A stretch of 49,453 bases of DNA, taken from contig NZ_HG322949.1 in the NCBI RefSeq assembly GCF_000723165.1, positions 5,332,035 to 5,381,487 on the forward strand, written 5' to 3'. The DNA comes from Janthinobacterium agaricidamnosum NBRC 102515 = DSM 9628. Lineage in GTDB: Bacteria; Pseudomonadota; Gammaproteobacteria; Burkholderiales; Burkholderiaceae_D. The notes under the pieces were generated by a model. That model was not told the origin of the DNA and did not search any database. It saw nothing but the letters and a program-made list of their open reading frames with translations. Position 1 is the stretch's first letter; each line of letters begins with the position of its first letter. This document shows positions 1-7,285 of this stretch, in pieces. A program made the position numbers and the translations under genes.

Positions 1-119
1 GCTGGCGGCTTCGTCGCGCCGATGGTCTGTGCATTTTCCGGCGACTGGTTGCCAGCCTCGGTGCCTGTGTTCTTTTTGTCCAGGGACAGGGTGGGCTTTT
101 TATCGGTGGCGGTATTCAT
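1..119 (-). CDS. N-terminal fragment of an unidentified protein (cut by window edge)
   Basis: An open frame runs on the minus strand from an ATG at 119 off the left edge, giving 39 codons. A good ribosome binding site (AGGAG) sits 7 bases before the ATG. The visible residues are hydrophilic and rich in Lys, Thr, Asn and Ser (starting MNTATDKKPTLSLDKKN), which looks like a flexible charged leader and not a signal peptide or membrane segment. This is too little to name a family. The AT-rich DNA from about 120 to 230 is the likely promoter region. Confidence 0.6.
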   Translation of the reverse strand, partial: MNTATDKKPTLSLDKKNTGTEAGNQSPENAQTIGATKPP

Positions 120-503
120 TTAAAATCTCCTGTTAATTTATCAAATCGACAAGAGAATTTTATCCAGTGATCTTCAAAACGTACATCGAAATTTTTTCTT
201 TTATGCAATTTTTCGGCGATGGAATCGGGGTGCAGAAGGGACAACTGAATCTCTTTATCTCTTAGTGTTAGAGTGCTTCAGTTGTCCCCGCCCCTTCGAA
301 AAACGGCCCAGACCAAAGCCTATGGATAATCGACTGCTACCAGTCGTGTTCGATTGACTGAGTGCCGCTCAGCAGGATGCTGCTCAAGCAGTGATCGATG
401 ATCTCGAAGTTCGCTACGCGCCAACCTTTAGTTGACGGCTGCGGCAGCAGCTTCTGGCTAGAGGCGTCTATGAGGTCTAATTTAGAGCGGCAATACTGCC
501 GAG
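120..503. other. Non-coding stretch with inverted repeat; possible remnant of a rearrangement
   Basis: I see no convincing gene here. The part next to the left-edge gene (120-230) is AT-rich and probably holds its promoter. A perfect 12-bp inverted repeat (GGGACAACTGAA at 238-249, its complement at 277-288) follows. The rest (290-503) has no frame with recognisable protein character and leads directly into a broken gene that has lost its 5' part, so a rearrangement junction near 500-520 is plausible. Confidence 0.45.
238..288. repeat. 12-bp perfect inverted repeat, 27-bp spacer
   Basis: GGGACAACTGAA (238-249) is repeated in inverted orientation as TTCAGTTGTCCC (277-288). There is no T-run on either side, so it does not look like a simple intrinsic terminator. 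It could be a scar or solo end of a mobile element, or a regulatory hairpin for the left-edge gene. No transposase frame is adjacent. Confidence 0.5.
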
Positions 504-1137
504 GTGTGTCAAATAGGTCAAAGGATCATGATGTGGATGCTGTTCCACGAGCAGCCGCGCCACATCGTCCAGCTCGGGCTCGGCAGCGCCGCGCTGACCA
601 AGTTTTGCTACCACCGCTTGCCGCAGGCGCGGGTCACCGCGATCGAGCTCAATCCCAACGTGATCGGTATCTGCGGTGCGCAATTCGCGCTGCCGCCGAA
701 CGATGCCCGCCTCGACGTGCGCGAAATGAACGCGCTCGACTTCGTCATGGACCCGGCCAACCATAACAGCGCCGATATCCTGCAAGTCGACCTGTACGAT
801 GAAGAGGCGCGCGGCCCGGTGCTCGACACGCCCGAGTTTTACCAGGCTTGCGCCGACTGCCTGACGGCGGACGGCGGACGGCATCATGACCACCAATGTA
901 TTCGGCGACTTTCCGAACTACGACAAGAATTTGCAGGCGATGGAACTGGTGTTCGACGCGGTGGTGTGGGTGCCCGAAATCCATGATGAAAACATCGTCG
1001 TGATCGCCTTCAAGAAATCGCCGGAACTCGATTTCAGCGTGCTGTACGAACGCGCCGCCGCGATCAAGTCGCGCTTCAACATGCCGGCCAAGTCATGGGT
1101 CACCGGCCTCAAGTCGTGGATGCAGGATCAACTGTAA
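504..1137 (+). pseudogene. Spermidine-synthase-like methyltransferase fold, frameshifted and 5'-truncated
   Basis: The first part (504 to about 878) encodes a Rossmann SAM-binding fold of the spermidine synthase type: the nucleotide-binding loop QLGLGSAALTKF, the acidic strand-2 end AIELNPNV, and an ILQVDLYDE motif. The second part (from about 879, in another frame, to the stop at 1135-1137) continues the same family with MTTNVFGDFPNYDKN and the C-terminal helices. The break is an exact 7-bp tandem duplication (CGGCGGA at 865-871 and 872-878). Removing one copy restores LTADGIMTTNVFGDF. The N-terminal substrate domain of about 60 residues is also missing, since the frame opens at a GTG with no Shine-Dalgarno sequence. 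It is almost certainly non-functional. Confidence 0.85.
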
Positions 1138-1149
1138 CTCTGTTTCCAA

Positions 1150-1290
1150 TTAATCCGGCAGCAGCGCGGCCAAGCGCCGCGCCAGGCCGTCCATGCGCTC
1201 CAGCAGCAAACCATTCCAGCCGGGCGCCAGCTGGCCATTGCGGATCGCCACGCGCAGGTATTCATGCAGCAGGCGCCGGACTATGTGCTG
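1150..1290 (-). pseudogene. Possible C-terminal gene remnant
   Basis: On the minus strand about 46 codons read as a plausible protein tail (RRLLHEYLRVAIRNGQ, then a leucine/arginine-rich helix) ending in TAA at 1150-1152. No start codon or upstream continuation is found, because the frame loses protein character beyond about 1290. The forward strand over the same bases also reads plausibly (ending QQAPDYVLAWASESA, stop near 1313), so which strand was coding is unclear. It is listed only as a likely decayed fragment. Confidence 0.2.
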
Positions 1291-1395
1291 GCCTGGGCCA
1301 GCGAATCCGCTTGACCGGCATCCCTGCTTGCACCATGATCGGCGCTGACGGCTATAGACGTCAAACGATCAATGCAGACATGGAGATAAACAGAG

Positions 1396-2211
1396 ATGAA
1401 GCGAAACATGAAAGGGCTGTTCCTGGCCATCACGCTGGCCTGCGGTGTCAGCGGCATGGCGATGGCGGACGACGCCCTCAAGGCGGCCATCGCCAGCAGC
1501 CAGCGCAGCCCCGCCAACGTGACGCGCGATGACGCGCGCCACCCCTACGAAACGCTGACCTTCTTCGGCATCAAGCCGAACATGACCGTGGTCGAACTGA
1601 TACCGGGAACCGGCTGGTACACCGAAATCCTGGCGCCGTACCTGCGCCAGCACGGCAAGCTGATCGCGGCCGGCAGCGACCCGCAATCGGCCAGTGAAAA
1701 CTCGCGCCGCGCCGCGGCCCGTTTTCAGCAGCGGCTGGACGCCAATCCGGCCTTGTTCGGCAAGGTGCAGGTGGGCGTGTTCGCGCCGCCGACCACCTAT
1801 AACTTCGCGCCCAAGGGCACGGTCGACATGGTGCTGACCTTCCGCAATATCCACAACTGGATCCCGAGCGGCGACGCCAGCCTCAAGACCCTGTTCAGCA
1901 ATATCTACGACAGCCTGAAACCGGGCGGCGTGTTCGGCGTCGTCGAACACCGCCTGCCGGCGTCGCGGGCACAGGACGCCGAGGCCAGCACCGGCTACAT
2001 GCATGAATCGTATGTCATCAAGCTGGCCGAGGACGCCGGCTTCAAACTGGCCGCGAAATCGGAAATCAACGCCAATCCGAAAGACAACGCCGACCATCCG
2101 AAAGGCGTGTGGGCCTTGCCGCCGACGTACAACAACGGCGACGTCGACCGCGACAAATACACCGCCATCGGCGAAAGCGACCGCATGACGCTGAAGTTCG
2201 TCAAACCCTGA
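1396..2211 (+). CDS. Exported class I SAM-dependent methyltransferase-like protein
   Basis: The protein has 271 residues. Residues 1-24 form a signal peptide (basic start, hydrophobic core, cleavage after AMA), so the mature protein is predicted to be periplasmic, which is unusual for a SAM-dependent enzyme. The mature part matches the COG4798-type predicted methyltransferases: motif I VVELIPGTGWYTEIL (about 65-79), a VDMVLTFRNIHNW motif near 150 where the catalytic loop lies, and GGVFGVVEHR after strand 5. The substrate is unknown. A GGAG lies 10 bases before the ATG. The gene stands alone and is followed by a hairpin terminator shared with the convergent serine hydrolase gene. Confidence 0.8.
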   Translation: MKRNMKGLFLAITLACGVSGMAMADDALKAAIASSQRSPANVTRDDARHPYETLTFFGIKPNMTVVELIPGTGWYTEILAPYLRQHGKLIAAGSDPQSASENSRRAAARFQQRLDANPALFGKVQVGVFAPPTTYNFAPKGTVDMVLTFRNIHNWIPSGDASLKTLFSNIYDSLKPGGVFGVVEHRLPASRAQDAEASTGYMHESYVIKLAEDAGFKLAAKSEINANPKDNADHPKGVWALPPTYNNGDVDRDKYTAIGESDRMTLKFVKP

Positions 2212-2220
2212 GTTGCATGA

Positions 2221-2249
2221 AAAAAGGCCACCGTAACGGTGGCCTTTTG
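2221..2249. terminator. Bidirectional intrinsic terminator
   Basis: The stem GGCCACCGT / ACGGTGGCC (2226-2234 and 2237-2245) has an A-run on its left and a T-run on its right. It lies between the convergent ends of the methyltransferase gene (stop at 2211) and the serine hydrolase gene (stop at 2261), so it can end both transcripts. Confidence 0.85.
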
Positions 2250-2260
2250 ATTGCGCCGGT

Positions 2261-3904
2261 TTATTGCTTGTCCTGCCGGGCCTTCACCGGCGTCAGCGCA
2301 AGGTCCGGGAAATCGTAGCTGAAATCGGTCTCCTTCGATACCGGCGCCATCTTCACGCGGTCGATGCTGCCGTCCGGATTCAGCGCAAAAGTGACGTAGG
2401 CGTCGGCGTTGAAGTTGCGTTCCTTCCAGCGCACGATGAAGGTGTCGTGCTGCCAGTGTTCCAGCTGGCCCGTCAGGTCCGGCGTGCGGGTGAACGTCAG
2501 GATCTGCTGTTTGCCTTCGTGCCTGATGACCACCTTGCCATACCACGGGTCTTCATACTCGCCGTCGTAGGACGCCAGCGGCAGCGACGGCGACGACTTG
2601 GCCGCGCGGTCGGCCGAGGCGGTCTTCAGCTTATTCAATTCTTCCTGGTGCTTCTCTTGCTCGACGCCGGACACCAGCTTGATCCAGTCGCTCGGCGCCA
2701 CGTTCAGGTAATGATCGACGATGCGCCATTTCAGCGCCGTCATGACGCCGCTGTTTTCCGCGTTGGTCAGGATCGCCACGCCCAGTTTCGCTTGCGGCAC
2801 CATCAGCACGGTCGAATAAAAACCTTGCAGCGCGCCGCCGTGCTGCGCCACTTTCATGCCCCTGTAATCGCTTAGCTGGAAGCCCAGTCCATAGGCGCTG
2901 AAATTCGGCCTGGTGGCGGCCAGCGCCGGTTTCGGCTCGCTGATCCTGATCGGCGTTTGCGCGCTCCACATTTCGCGGCTCTGCGCGGCGCTGAACAAGC
3001 GCTTGTCCTTGTCGCCGCCCGGCAGTTCACCTTCGGCCAGCAGCAGATTCATCCACTTGGCGATGTCTTGCGCATTGGTGTTGATACCGACCGCACCGAC
3101 CGCGTTCGGCACCGGTATCGCCTTGACGGCGGCGATCTTGCCGTTGATCTTGCTGTGCGGGTTCGCGACGTCCGGATTGCCGATATTGTCATCGAGGCTG
3201 GTGGTGGTGCCGTCCATGCCCAGCGGCTTCAGGATGCGCTCATGGACCGCCTGGCCCCAGGTCTTGCCGGTCTTTTCGGCGATGATCTTGCCGGCCACGA
3301 TGTACAGCAAATTGTCGTAGGCGTAGCTGTTGCGGAAGCTGGTCGCAGGCTTGATGTAGCGCAGCTTGCCGATGATTTCATCGGTGCTGAAGGTGGTGGT
3401 CGGCCACCACAGCAAGTCGCCGGCGCCCAGGCCCAGGCCGCTGCGATGGGTCAGCAAGTCGCGGATCGTCATCGCGCCGGTGACATACGAATCGTACATC
3501 TGGAAACCCGGCAAATGCCTGGTCACCGGGTCGTCCCACGCCAGCTTGCCTTCATCGACCAGCATCGCCAGCGTGGCGGCGGTGAACGCCTTGGAATTGG
3601 ACGCCACCTCGAACAGCGTTTTTGCGTCGACCGGCGCCGGTTCGCCCAGCTTGCGCAGACCGAAGCCCCTGGCCAGCACCACCTTGCCATCCTTGACGAT
3701 GACGATCGCGATACCCGGCACGTCGAAGGTTTTCATCGCGCTGGCCACGTCCTGGTCGAGATCGTAGGCCGGCACGGCGGCGGCAACTGCCGGCACTAGC
3801 GGCGCGGTATCAGCCGCCAGCGCCGGCAGCGGCAAGCCGGCTGCGCAACCAGCCAGCAGCACGGCGCCGGCCATGCGGTTCATCTTCAATACCTTTTTCA
3901 TCAT
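2261..3904 (-). CDS. Exported serine hydrolase, class C beta-lactamase / PBP fold, with C-terminal DUF3471
   Basis: The protein has 547 residues. A signal sequence covers about residues 1-30 (MAGAVLLAGCAAG, cleavage near ALA-AD). The beta-lactamase/transpeptidase domain spans about 45-400 with the catalytic SxxK at S102-N-S-K105, the Y-x-N motif at Y196-D-N198, and H355-G-G in place of the KTG triad, as is usual for esterase/peptidase members of this fold. Residues about 440-545 form the small DUF3471 beta domain (YDGEYEDPWYGKVVIRH). Such proteins act as D-amino-acid peptidases or esterases in the periplasm more often than as lactamases, and the substrate cannot be read from sequence. It is transcribed in the same direction as the aminopeptidase upstream (18-base gap), so the two may form an operon of exported peptidases. 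Confidence 0.85.
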   Translation of the reverse strand: MMKKVLKMNRMAGAVLLAGCAAGLPLPALAADTAPLVPAVAAAVPAYDLDQDVASAMKTFDVPGIAIVIVKDGKVVLARGFGLRKLGEPAPVDAKTLFEVASNSKAFTAATLAMLVDEGKLAWDDPVTRHLPGFQMYDSYVTGAMTIRDLLTHRSGLGLGAGDLLWWPTTTFSTDEIIGKLRYIKPATSFRNSYAYDNLLYIVAGKIIAEKTGKTWGQAVHERILKPLGMDGTTTSLDDNIGNPDVANPHSKINGKIAAVKAIPVPNAVGAVGINTNAQDIAKWMNLLLAEGELPGGDKDKRLFSAAQSREMWSAQTPIRISEPKPALAATRPNFSAYGLGFQLSDYRGMKVAQHGGALQGFYSTVLMVPQAKLGVAILTNAENSGVMTALKWRIVDHYLNVAPSDWIKLVSGVEQEKHQEELNKLKTASADRAAKSSPSLPLASYDGEYEDPWYGKVVIRHEGKQQILTFTRTPDLTGQLEHWQHDTFIVRWKERNFNADAYVTFALNPDGSIDRVKMAPVSKETDFSYDFPDLALTPVKARQDKQ

Positions 3905-3922
3905 CGCTTCCCCGGCATTCGA

Positions 3923-5776
3923 TTATTGTTTGGCCAGCAGCTTGTCGACGCTACCTTGCGTCTCCGGGTGATAGCGTTCGCGCGCCTTGGCGTACAACGC
4001 CAGGCCCCAGGCCTTGTCGTCGGGACGCTGCATCAGCGCGGCATACATCGGCACCACGAATTTCTGGCGGCCGACGCTCATCAGGAAATGCTGCAGCGGT
4101 GCGCGCACGTCGTAGCCGGCATGCACCGAGGCCAGGTAAAAACGGAAGGCGATTTCATTGTTGCCGCTCTTGCCCAGTCCGTAAGCCTGGTCGAGTTCAC
4201 GCAGTTGCGCGGCGCTGGCCTTGCCGTCGATATCGTTCAGGAAGTGCATCCATTCGAGCGCGATCCAGTTGCTGGTATCCAGGCCGGCGCTCGGCAAGTC
4301 GCCCTTCAGCCATGCATCGCGCTTGACGTCGAGCGCCGCCAGCCGCGGCGACACGGCGCGCTGCGCGCTGGCCGGCACGCCGCTGCCATGCAGCCACTCA
4401 TCGAGTTCCGCCTCGGTCAACACCTGCGGATGCCGGGCCATCAAATTGCCGCGCAGGTAGGTGACGAATTGATCGGTGGTGGCGCTCTGGAACGCGTGCT
4501 GGTCGAACCAGCCGCGCAGGAAAGGATCGAACACGGCGCGGCCGGCGCGCTGCTCCAGCGTGCGCAGGAACCACGCGCCCTTCGGATACGCCAGTCCATC
4601 GTCGGTGTAGGTCGCCGATGGATTGGCGTCAGGCCCCCTGGTCAGCAAGGCCTGTTTTTCGACCGGGATGTCTTTCAGCGACGCGAACAATTCTTCCTGC
4701 TCCAGCTGCAAGTTCATCAGCGCCACGTCCTGGCCGTACAGCGATTCGACGATGCGCGTCGTCACATAGGTGGTGAAACCTTCGTTCAGCCACCAGTGTT
4801 TCCACGATGCGTTGGTGACCAGGTTGCCCGACCACGAGTGCGCCAGCTCATGCGCGATCAGGTCGACCAGGCTGCGGTCGCCGGCGATCATGGTCGGCGT
4901 CAGGAAAGTCAGGCGCGGATTTTCCATGCCGCCGATCGGGAACGATGGCGGCAGCACGATCATGTCGTAGCGCCCCCAGCGGTACGGGCCGTACAGCGAT
5001 TCGGCCGCGTGGATCATTTTTTCGGTATCGGCCAGTTCATACGCGGCCGCGTCGATGCGCGCCGGTTCGGCGTACACCGCGGAACGCGGACCGATGTTGC
5101 GCACCTCGAGTTCGCCGATCGCGATGGCCAGCAAATACGATGGAATCGGTTGCGGCATCTTGAACTTCCAGCCGCCCTTGCCGGTGCCCTTCTGGTCGTT
5201 TTCAGCGCTCATCACCACCCGCAGGCCGGCCGGCGCATCAATCCGCGCGCTGTACGTGAAACGCACCGCCGGCGTATCCTGCACCGGCGCCCACGAGCGG
5301 GCGTTGATGGTTTCCGACTGGCTGAACATGAACGGATGCTTGCCGGACATGGTCTGCTGCGGCGTCATCCATTGCAGCGCGCTGGCGCCCGGCGCGGTAT
5401 GGTAGTAGATGCGGACTTTTTTCGGCTGCGCGGCCAGCGCGATGCGCAGCGCCTGGCCTTTTTCCGGATCCAGCTTGTCGAGCGCGTACGGCGCGGCGCT
5501 CCAGCCGCCCTTGTCGTCCTGCACCTGCACCTTGGCGATGCTCAGGTCGCGCGTGTCGAGCACCAGGCTGCGCGCTTTCGGGTCCAGCCAGTTCAGCGAC
5601 AAATCGGCAAAGCCGCTCAGGGTCTTTTGCTTGAAATCGGCTTTCAGGTCAAGGTGCAGGTCGCTGGTGCGGACCTGGTCGTATTGGGCGTAGCTGAGCG
5701 GGTCGGCGTGGGCGGCGAGGCTGGACTGGGCAATGAATACACAAGCCAGGGCGCGCAGGAAGGTCATTTTTTGCAT
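3923..5776 (-). CDS. Exported M1-family zinc aminopeptidase
   Basis: The protein has 617 residues from the ATG at 5776; an in-frame ATG three codons on (5767) is an alternative. The frame extends further upstream, but those codons lack protein character and precede the signal peptide (MTFLRALACVFIAQSSLAAHA). M1 hallmarks are present: the exopeptidase motif GGMEN (about 282-286), the zinc site HELAH (about 309-313) and the third ligand Glu 18 residues further on in WLNEGFTTYV. A C-terminal helical domain like that of the leukotriene-A4-hydrolase subgroup follows. It should remove N-terminal residues from peptides in the periplasm or outside the cell. It lies directly upstream of the serine hydrolase gene on the same strand. 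Confidence 0.9.
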   Translation of the reverse strand: MQKMTFLRALACVFIAQSSLAAHADPLSYAQYDQVRTSDLHLDLKADFKQKTLSGFADLSLNWLDPKARSLVLDTRDLSIAKVQVQDDKGGWSAAPYALDKLDPEKGQALRIALAAQPKKVRIYYHTAPGASALQWMTPQQTMSGKHPFMFSQSETINARSWAPVQDTPAVRFTYSARIDAPAGLRVVMSAENDQKGTGKGGWKFKMPQPIPSYLLAIAIGELEVRNIGPRSAVYAEPARIDAAAYELADTEKMIHAAESLYGPYRWGRYDMIVLPPSFPIGGMENPRLTFLTPTMIAGDRSLVDLIAHELAHSWSGNLVTNASWKHWWLNEGFTTYVTTRIVESLYGQDVALMNLQLEQEELFASLKDIPVEKQALLTRGPDANPSATYTDDGLAYPKGAWFLRTLEQRAGRAVFDPFLRGWFDQHAFQSATTDQFVTYLRGNLMARHPQVLTEAELDEWLHGSGVPASAQRAVSPRLAALDVKRDAWLKGDLPSAGLDTSNWIALEWMHFLNDIDGKASAAQLRELDQAYGLGKSGNNEIAFRFYLASVHAGYDVRAPLQHFLMSVGRQKFVVPMYAALMQRPDDKAWGLALYAKARERYHPETQGSVDKLLAKQ

Positions 5777-5862
5777 GGTCTTTTTTGTATGATTTGCGAA
5801 AACCTGCCGATCTAAGTCATCGGCGGGTGTCGCGCAGAATATCACTTTCAAGCACATGCAAC

Positions 5863-5895
5863 AAAAAAAAGCGGCCGTTTTTTCAGTTCGCGGCC
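5863..5895 (-). terminator. Intrinsic terminator downstream of the cupin gene
   Basis: Read on the minus strand, GGCCG pairs with CGGCC (5891-5895 and 5873-5877) and is followed by GC and a run of eight T (5870-5863). It lies 15 bases after the cupin stop codon and would separate it from the aminopeptidase gene. Confidence 0.6.
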
Positions 5896-5909
5896 AAACC
5901 AGGCGTTCC

Positions 5910-6407
5910 TTAATCGTCGTGCAGGTACTGTGGATTGCGCACGTTGCGCGGATCGTCCTGTGGCCGGACATACTGTATGCCCAGCGGACCGCTGCCCGAT
6001 ACCTGGGTGATGTACTCGCCCGATCTGGCCCAATGAAAGTGCGGCGTGTTTGCCGGCAGGACGATCACCGATCCCGGTGCATACGCCTTGAGTTTATCGG
6101 CGTCGAAGGTCGTGCCGTAGCCGATATAAAACACGCCCGACATGACGGTATAAATACGGTCTTCCGGATGCGTGTGCGGCATCAGTTTCAGATTCGCCGG
6201 CACTTTCACGCGCACCACGTAGGGGCCGGGTCGGGATGGATCGCCGATCAATACCGCCAGTCTTGCCTCGGGTGGAAACGCCGGAAACGCCTTCCATTGC
6301 ACATTTTCGGCGAGGATCTCGCCAGAGGCAGTGGCCGGCAAGCCTTGCGCGCACGCGCCGCCCGCAATGCCCAGCGCCAACAGTGCGGAGGTCAACAACA
6401 TGTTCAT
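5910..6407 (-). CDS. Small exported cupin-domain protein
   Basis: The protein has 165 residues. Residues 1-20 form a signal peptide (cleavage after ACA-Q). The rest is a single cupin barrel: motif 1 with H78-T-H80 and E82 (MPHTHPEDRIYTVMSG) and motif 2 with H123/H125 (PGSVIVLPANTPHFH), so the metal ligands are intact. Exported single-cupin proteins of this type are usually of unknown function, and a metal-dependent dioxygenase or isomerase role is only an inference. An AAGG precedes the ATG at a suitable distance. Confidence 0.75.
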   Translation of the reverse strand: MNMLLTSALLALGIAGGACAQGLPATASGEILAENVQWKAFPAFPPEARLAVLIGDPSRPGPYVVRVKVPANLKLMPHTHPEDRIYTVMSGVFYIGYGTTFDADKLKAYAPGSVIVLPANTPHFHWARSGEYITQVSGSGPLGIQYVRPQDDPRNVRNPQYLHDD

Positions 6408-6709
6408 TTTTCAGCCTTCCAATCTTGTTCAATACGCGCATGCCCAGTCTGAAACATCATACGCATGCTCAGGCTGATCACCAATACCGTACCTGGAACA
6501 TCAATCAATACATCGTGTAATGAATACATTGAAGAGCGCCCTTCATGGAAACGGTGCGACAGGCCTGCACCACGCTGGCGCCGCCGTTGGCATTCGCGTA
6601 TCATGCGCGGCGCGCAGGGGAGTCGCCTGTTCGGGAGTCTTCTTATCACTGGTGAATCACCCAGCCCGAAACTGTTACCCCTCCTCTTCACCTCCTCGCC
6701 AGCCATCCC
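6408..6709. promoter_or_regulatory. Divergent intergenic region (cupin / UPF0016 exporter)
   Basis: About 300 bases carry no gene. The left half is AT-richer and should contain the promoters for the cupin gene (leftward) and the exporter (rightward). The right half holds the structured leader described separately. Short frames across it do not resemble proteins. Confidence 0.6.
6616..6682 (+). ncRNA. Structured leader, candidate manganese (yybP-ykoY-like) riboswitch
   Basis: Three nested helices can be drawn: AGGGG (6616-6620) with CCCCT (6678-6682), TTCGGG (6630-6635) with CCCGAA (6665-6670), and CTGGTG (6649-6654) with CACCCAG (6658-6664), leaving a one-sided internal loop at 6636-6648. 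The 5' strand reads GGGGAGT, the hallmark start of yybP-ykoY Mn riboswitches, and the downstream gene is a UPF0016 (MneA/Gdt1) exporter, a known target of that class. The canonical 3' GAGACC element and the GUCGUCA loop are not evident, so it is either a diverged member or a different structured leader. Confidence 0.45.
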
Positions 6710-7285
6710 ATGCAAGCATTCTTGATCTCCACCGGCATCGTCGCCCTTGCCGAAATCGGCGACAAAACCCAGTTGCTGGCATTCCTGCTGGCTGCCAAAT
6801 TCCGCAAGCCGCTGCCGATCGTGCTGGCGATCCTGCTCGCCACGGTCGCCAATCACACGTTCGCGGCCGCCATCGGCACCTGGATCACGTCGCTGCTGGG
6901 GCCGGATATCTTGCGCTGGGTGCTGGGCCTGTCCTTCCTGGCGATGGCCGGCTGGACCCTGGTCCCCGACCAGATCGATGAAGAAGACACCAGGCTGGCC
7001 AGATACGGCGTCTTCCTGACCACGCTGATCGCCTTCTTCATGGCCGAGATGGGCGACAAGACCCAAGTGGCGACGGTGGCGCTGGCGGCGCGCTACAACC
7101 ACCTGTACCCGGTCGTGACGGGCACCACGCTCGGCATGATGCTGGCCAACGTGCCGGCGGTCTACCTCGGCGACAAGATCGCCAACCGCGTGTCGCTGCG
7201 GCTGGTGCACGGCGTCGCGGCGGCGGTATTCGCGTTGCTCGGCCTGGCGACGCTGCTGGGAGCCGGCGCCAGGTTCGGCTTTTAA
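6710..7285 (+). CDS. mneA: UPF0016 / TMEM165-Gdt1 family cation exporter (Mn2+/Ca2+), MneA type
   Basis: The protein has 191 residues and is almost entirely membrane helices, with about six segments. The family signature E-x-G-D-K-T occurs twice in inverted-repeat topology: E15-I-G-D-K-T20 and E113-M-G-D-K-T118. The acidic residues form the cation path. Bacterial members export manganese, so the gene probably protects against Mn excess. The symbol is given by family resemblance. The start ATG has no Shine-Dalgarno sequence, but the leader upstream may set initiation. Its stop codon overlaps the convergent stop of the glucan synthase gene by two bases, leaving no room for a terminator. Confidence 0.85.
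   Translation: MQAFLISTGIVALAEIGDKTQLLAFLLAAKFRKPLPIVLAILLATVANHTFAAAIGTWITSLLGPDILRWVLGLSFLAMAGWTLVPDQIDEEDTRLARYGVFLTTLIAFFMAEMGDKTQVATVALAARYNHLYPVVTGTTLGMMLANVPAVYLGDKIANRVSLRLVHGVAAAVFALLGLATLLGAGARFGF

Noticed and set aside
1150..1315. Plus-strand frame ending QQAPDYVLAWASESA as a separate small gene
   Set aside because: No start codon with ribosome binding site and an equally plausible reading on the other strand; too short to decide.
3926..5815. 629-codon plus-strand frame opposite the M1 aminopeptidase
   Set aside because: Same shadow effect; the minus strand has the complete GGMEN and HExxH motifs.
5777..5971. N-terminal extension of the aminopeptidase to 5971
   Set aside because: The added 65 residues overlap the 3' end of the cupin gene, lack protein character and would bury the signal peptide inside the chain.
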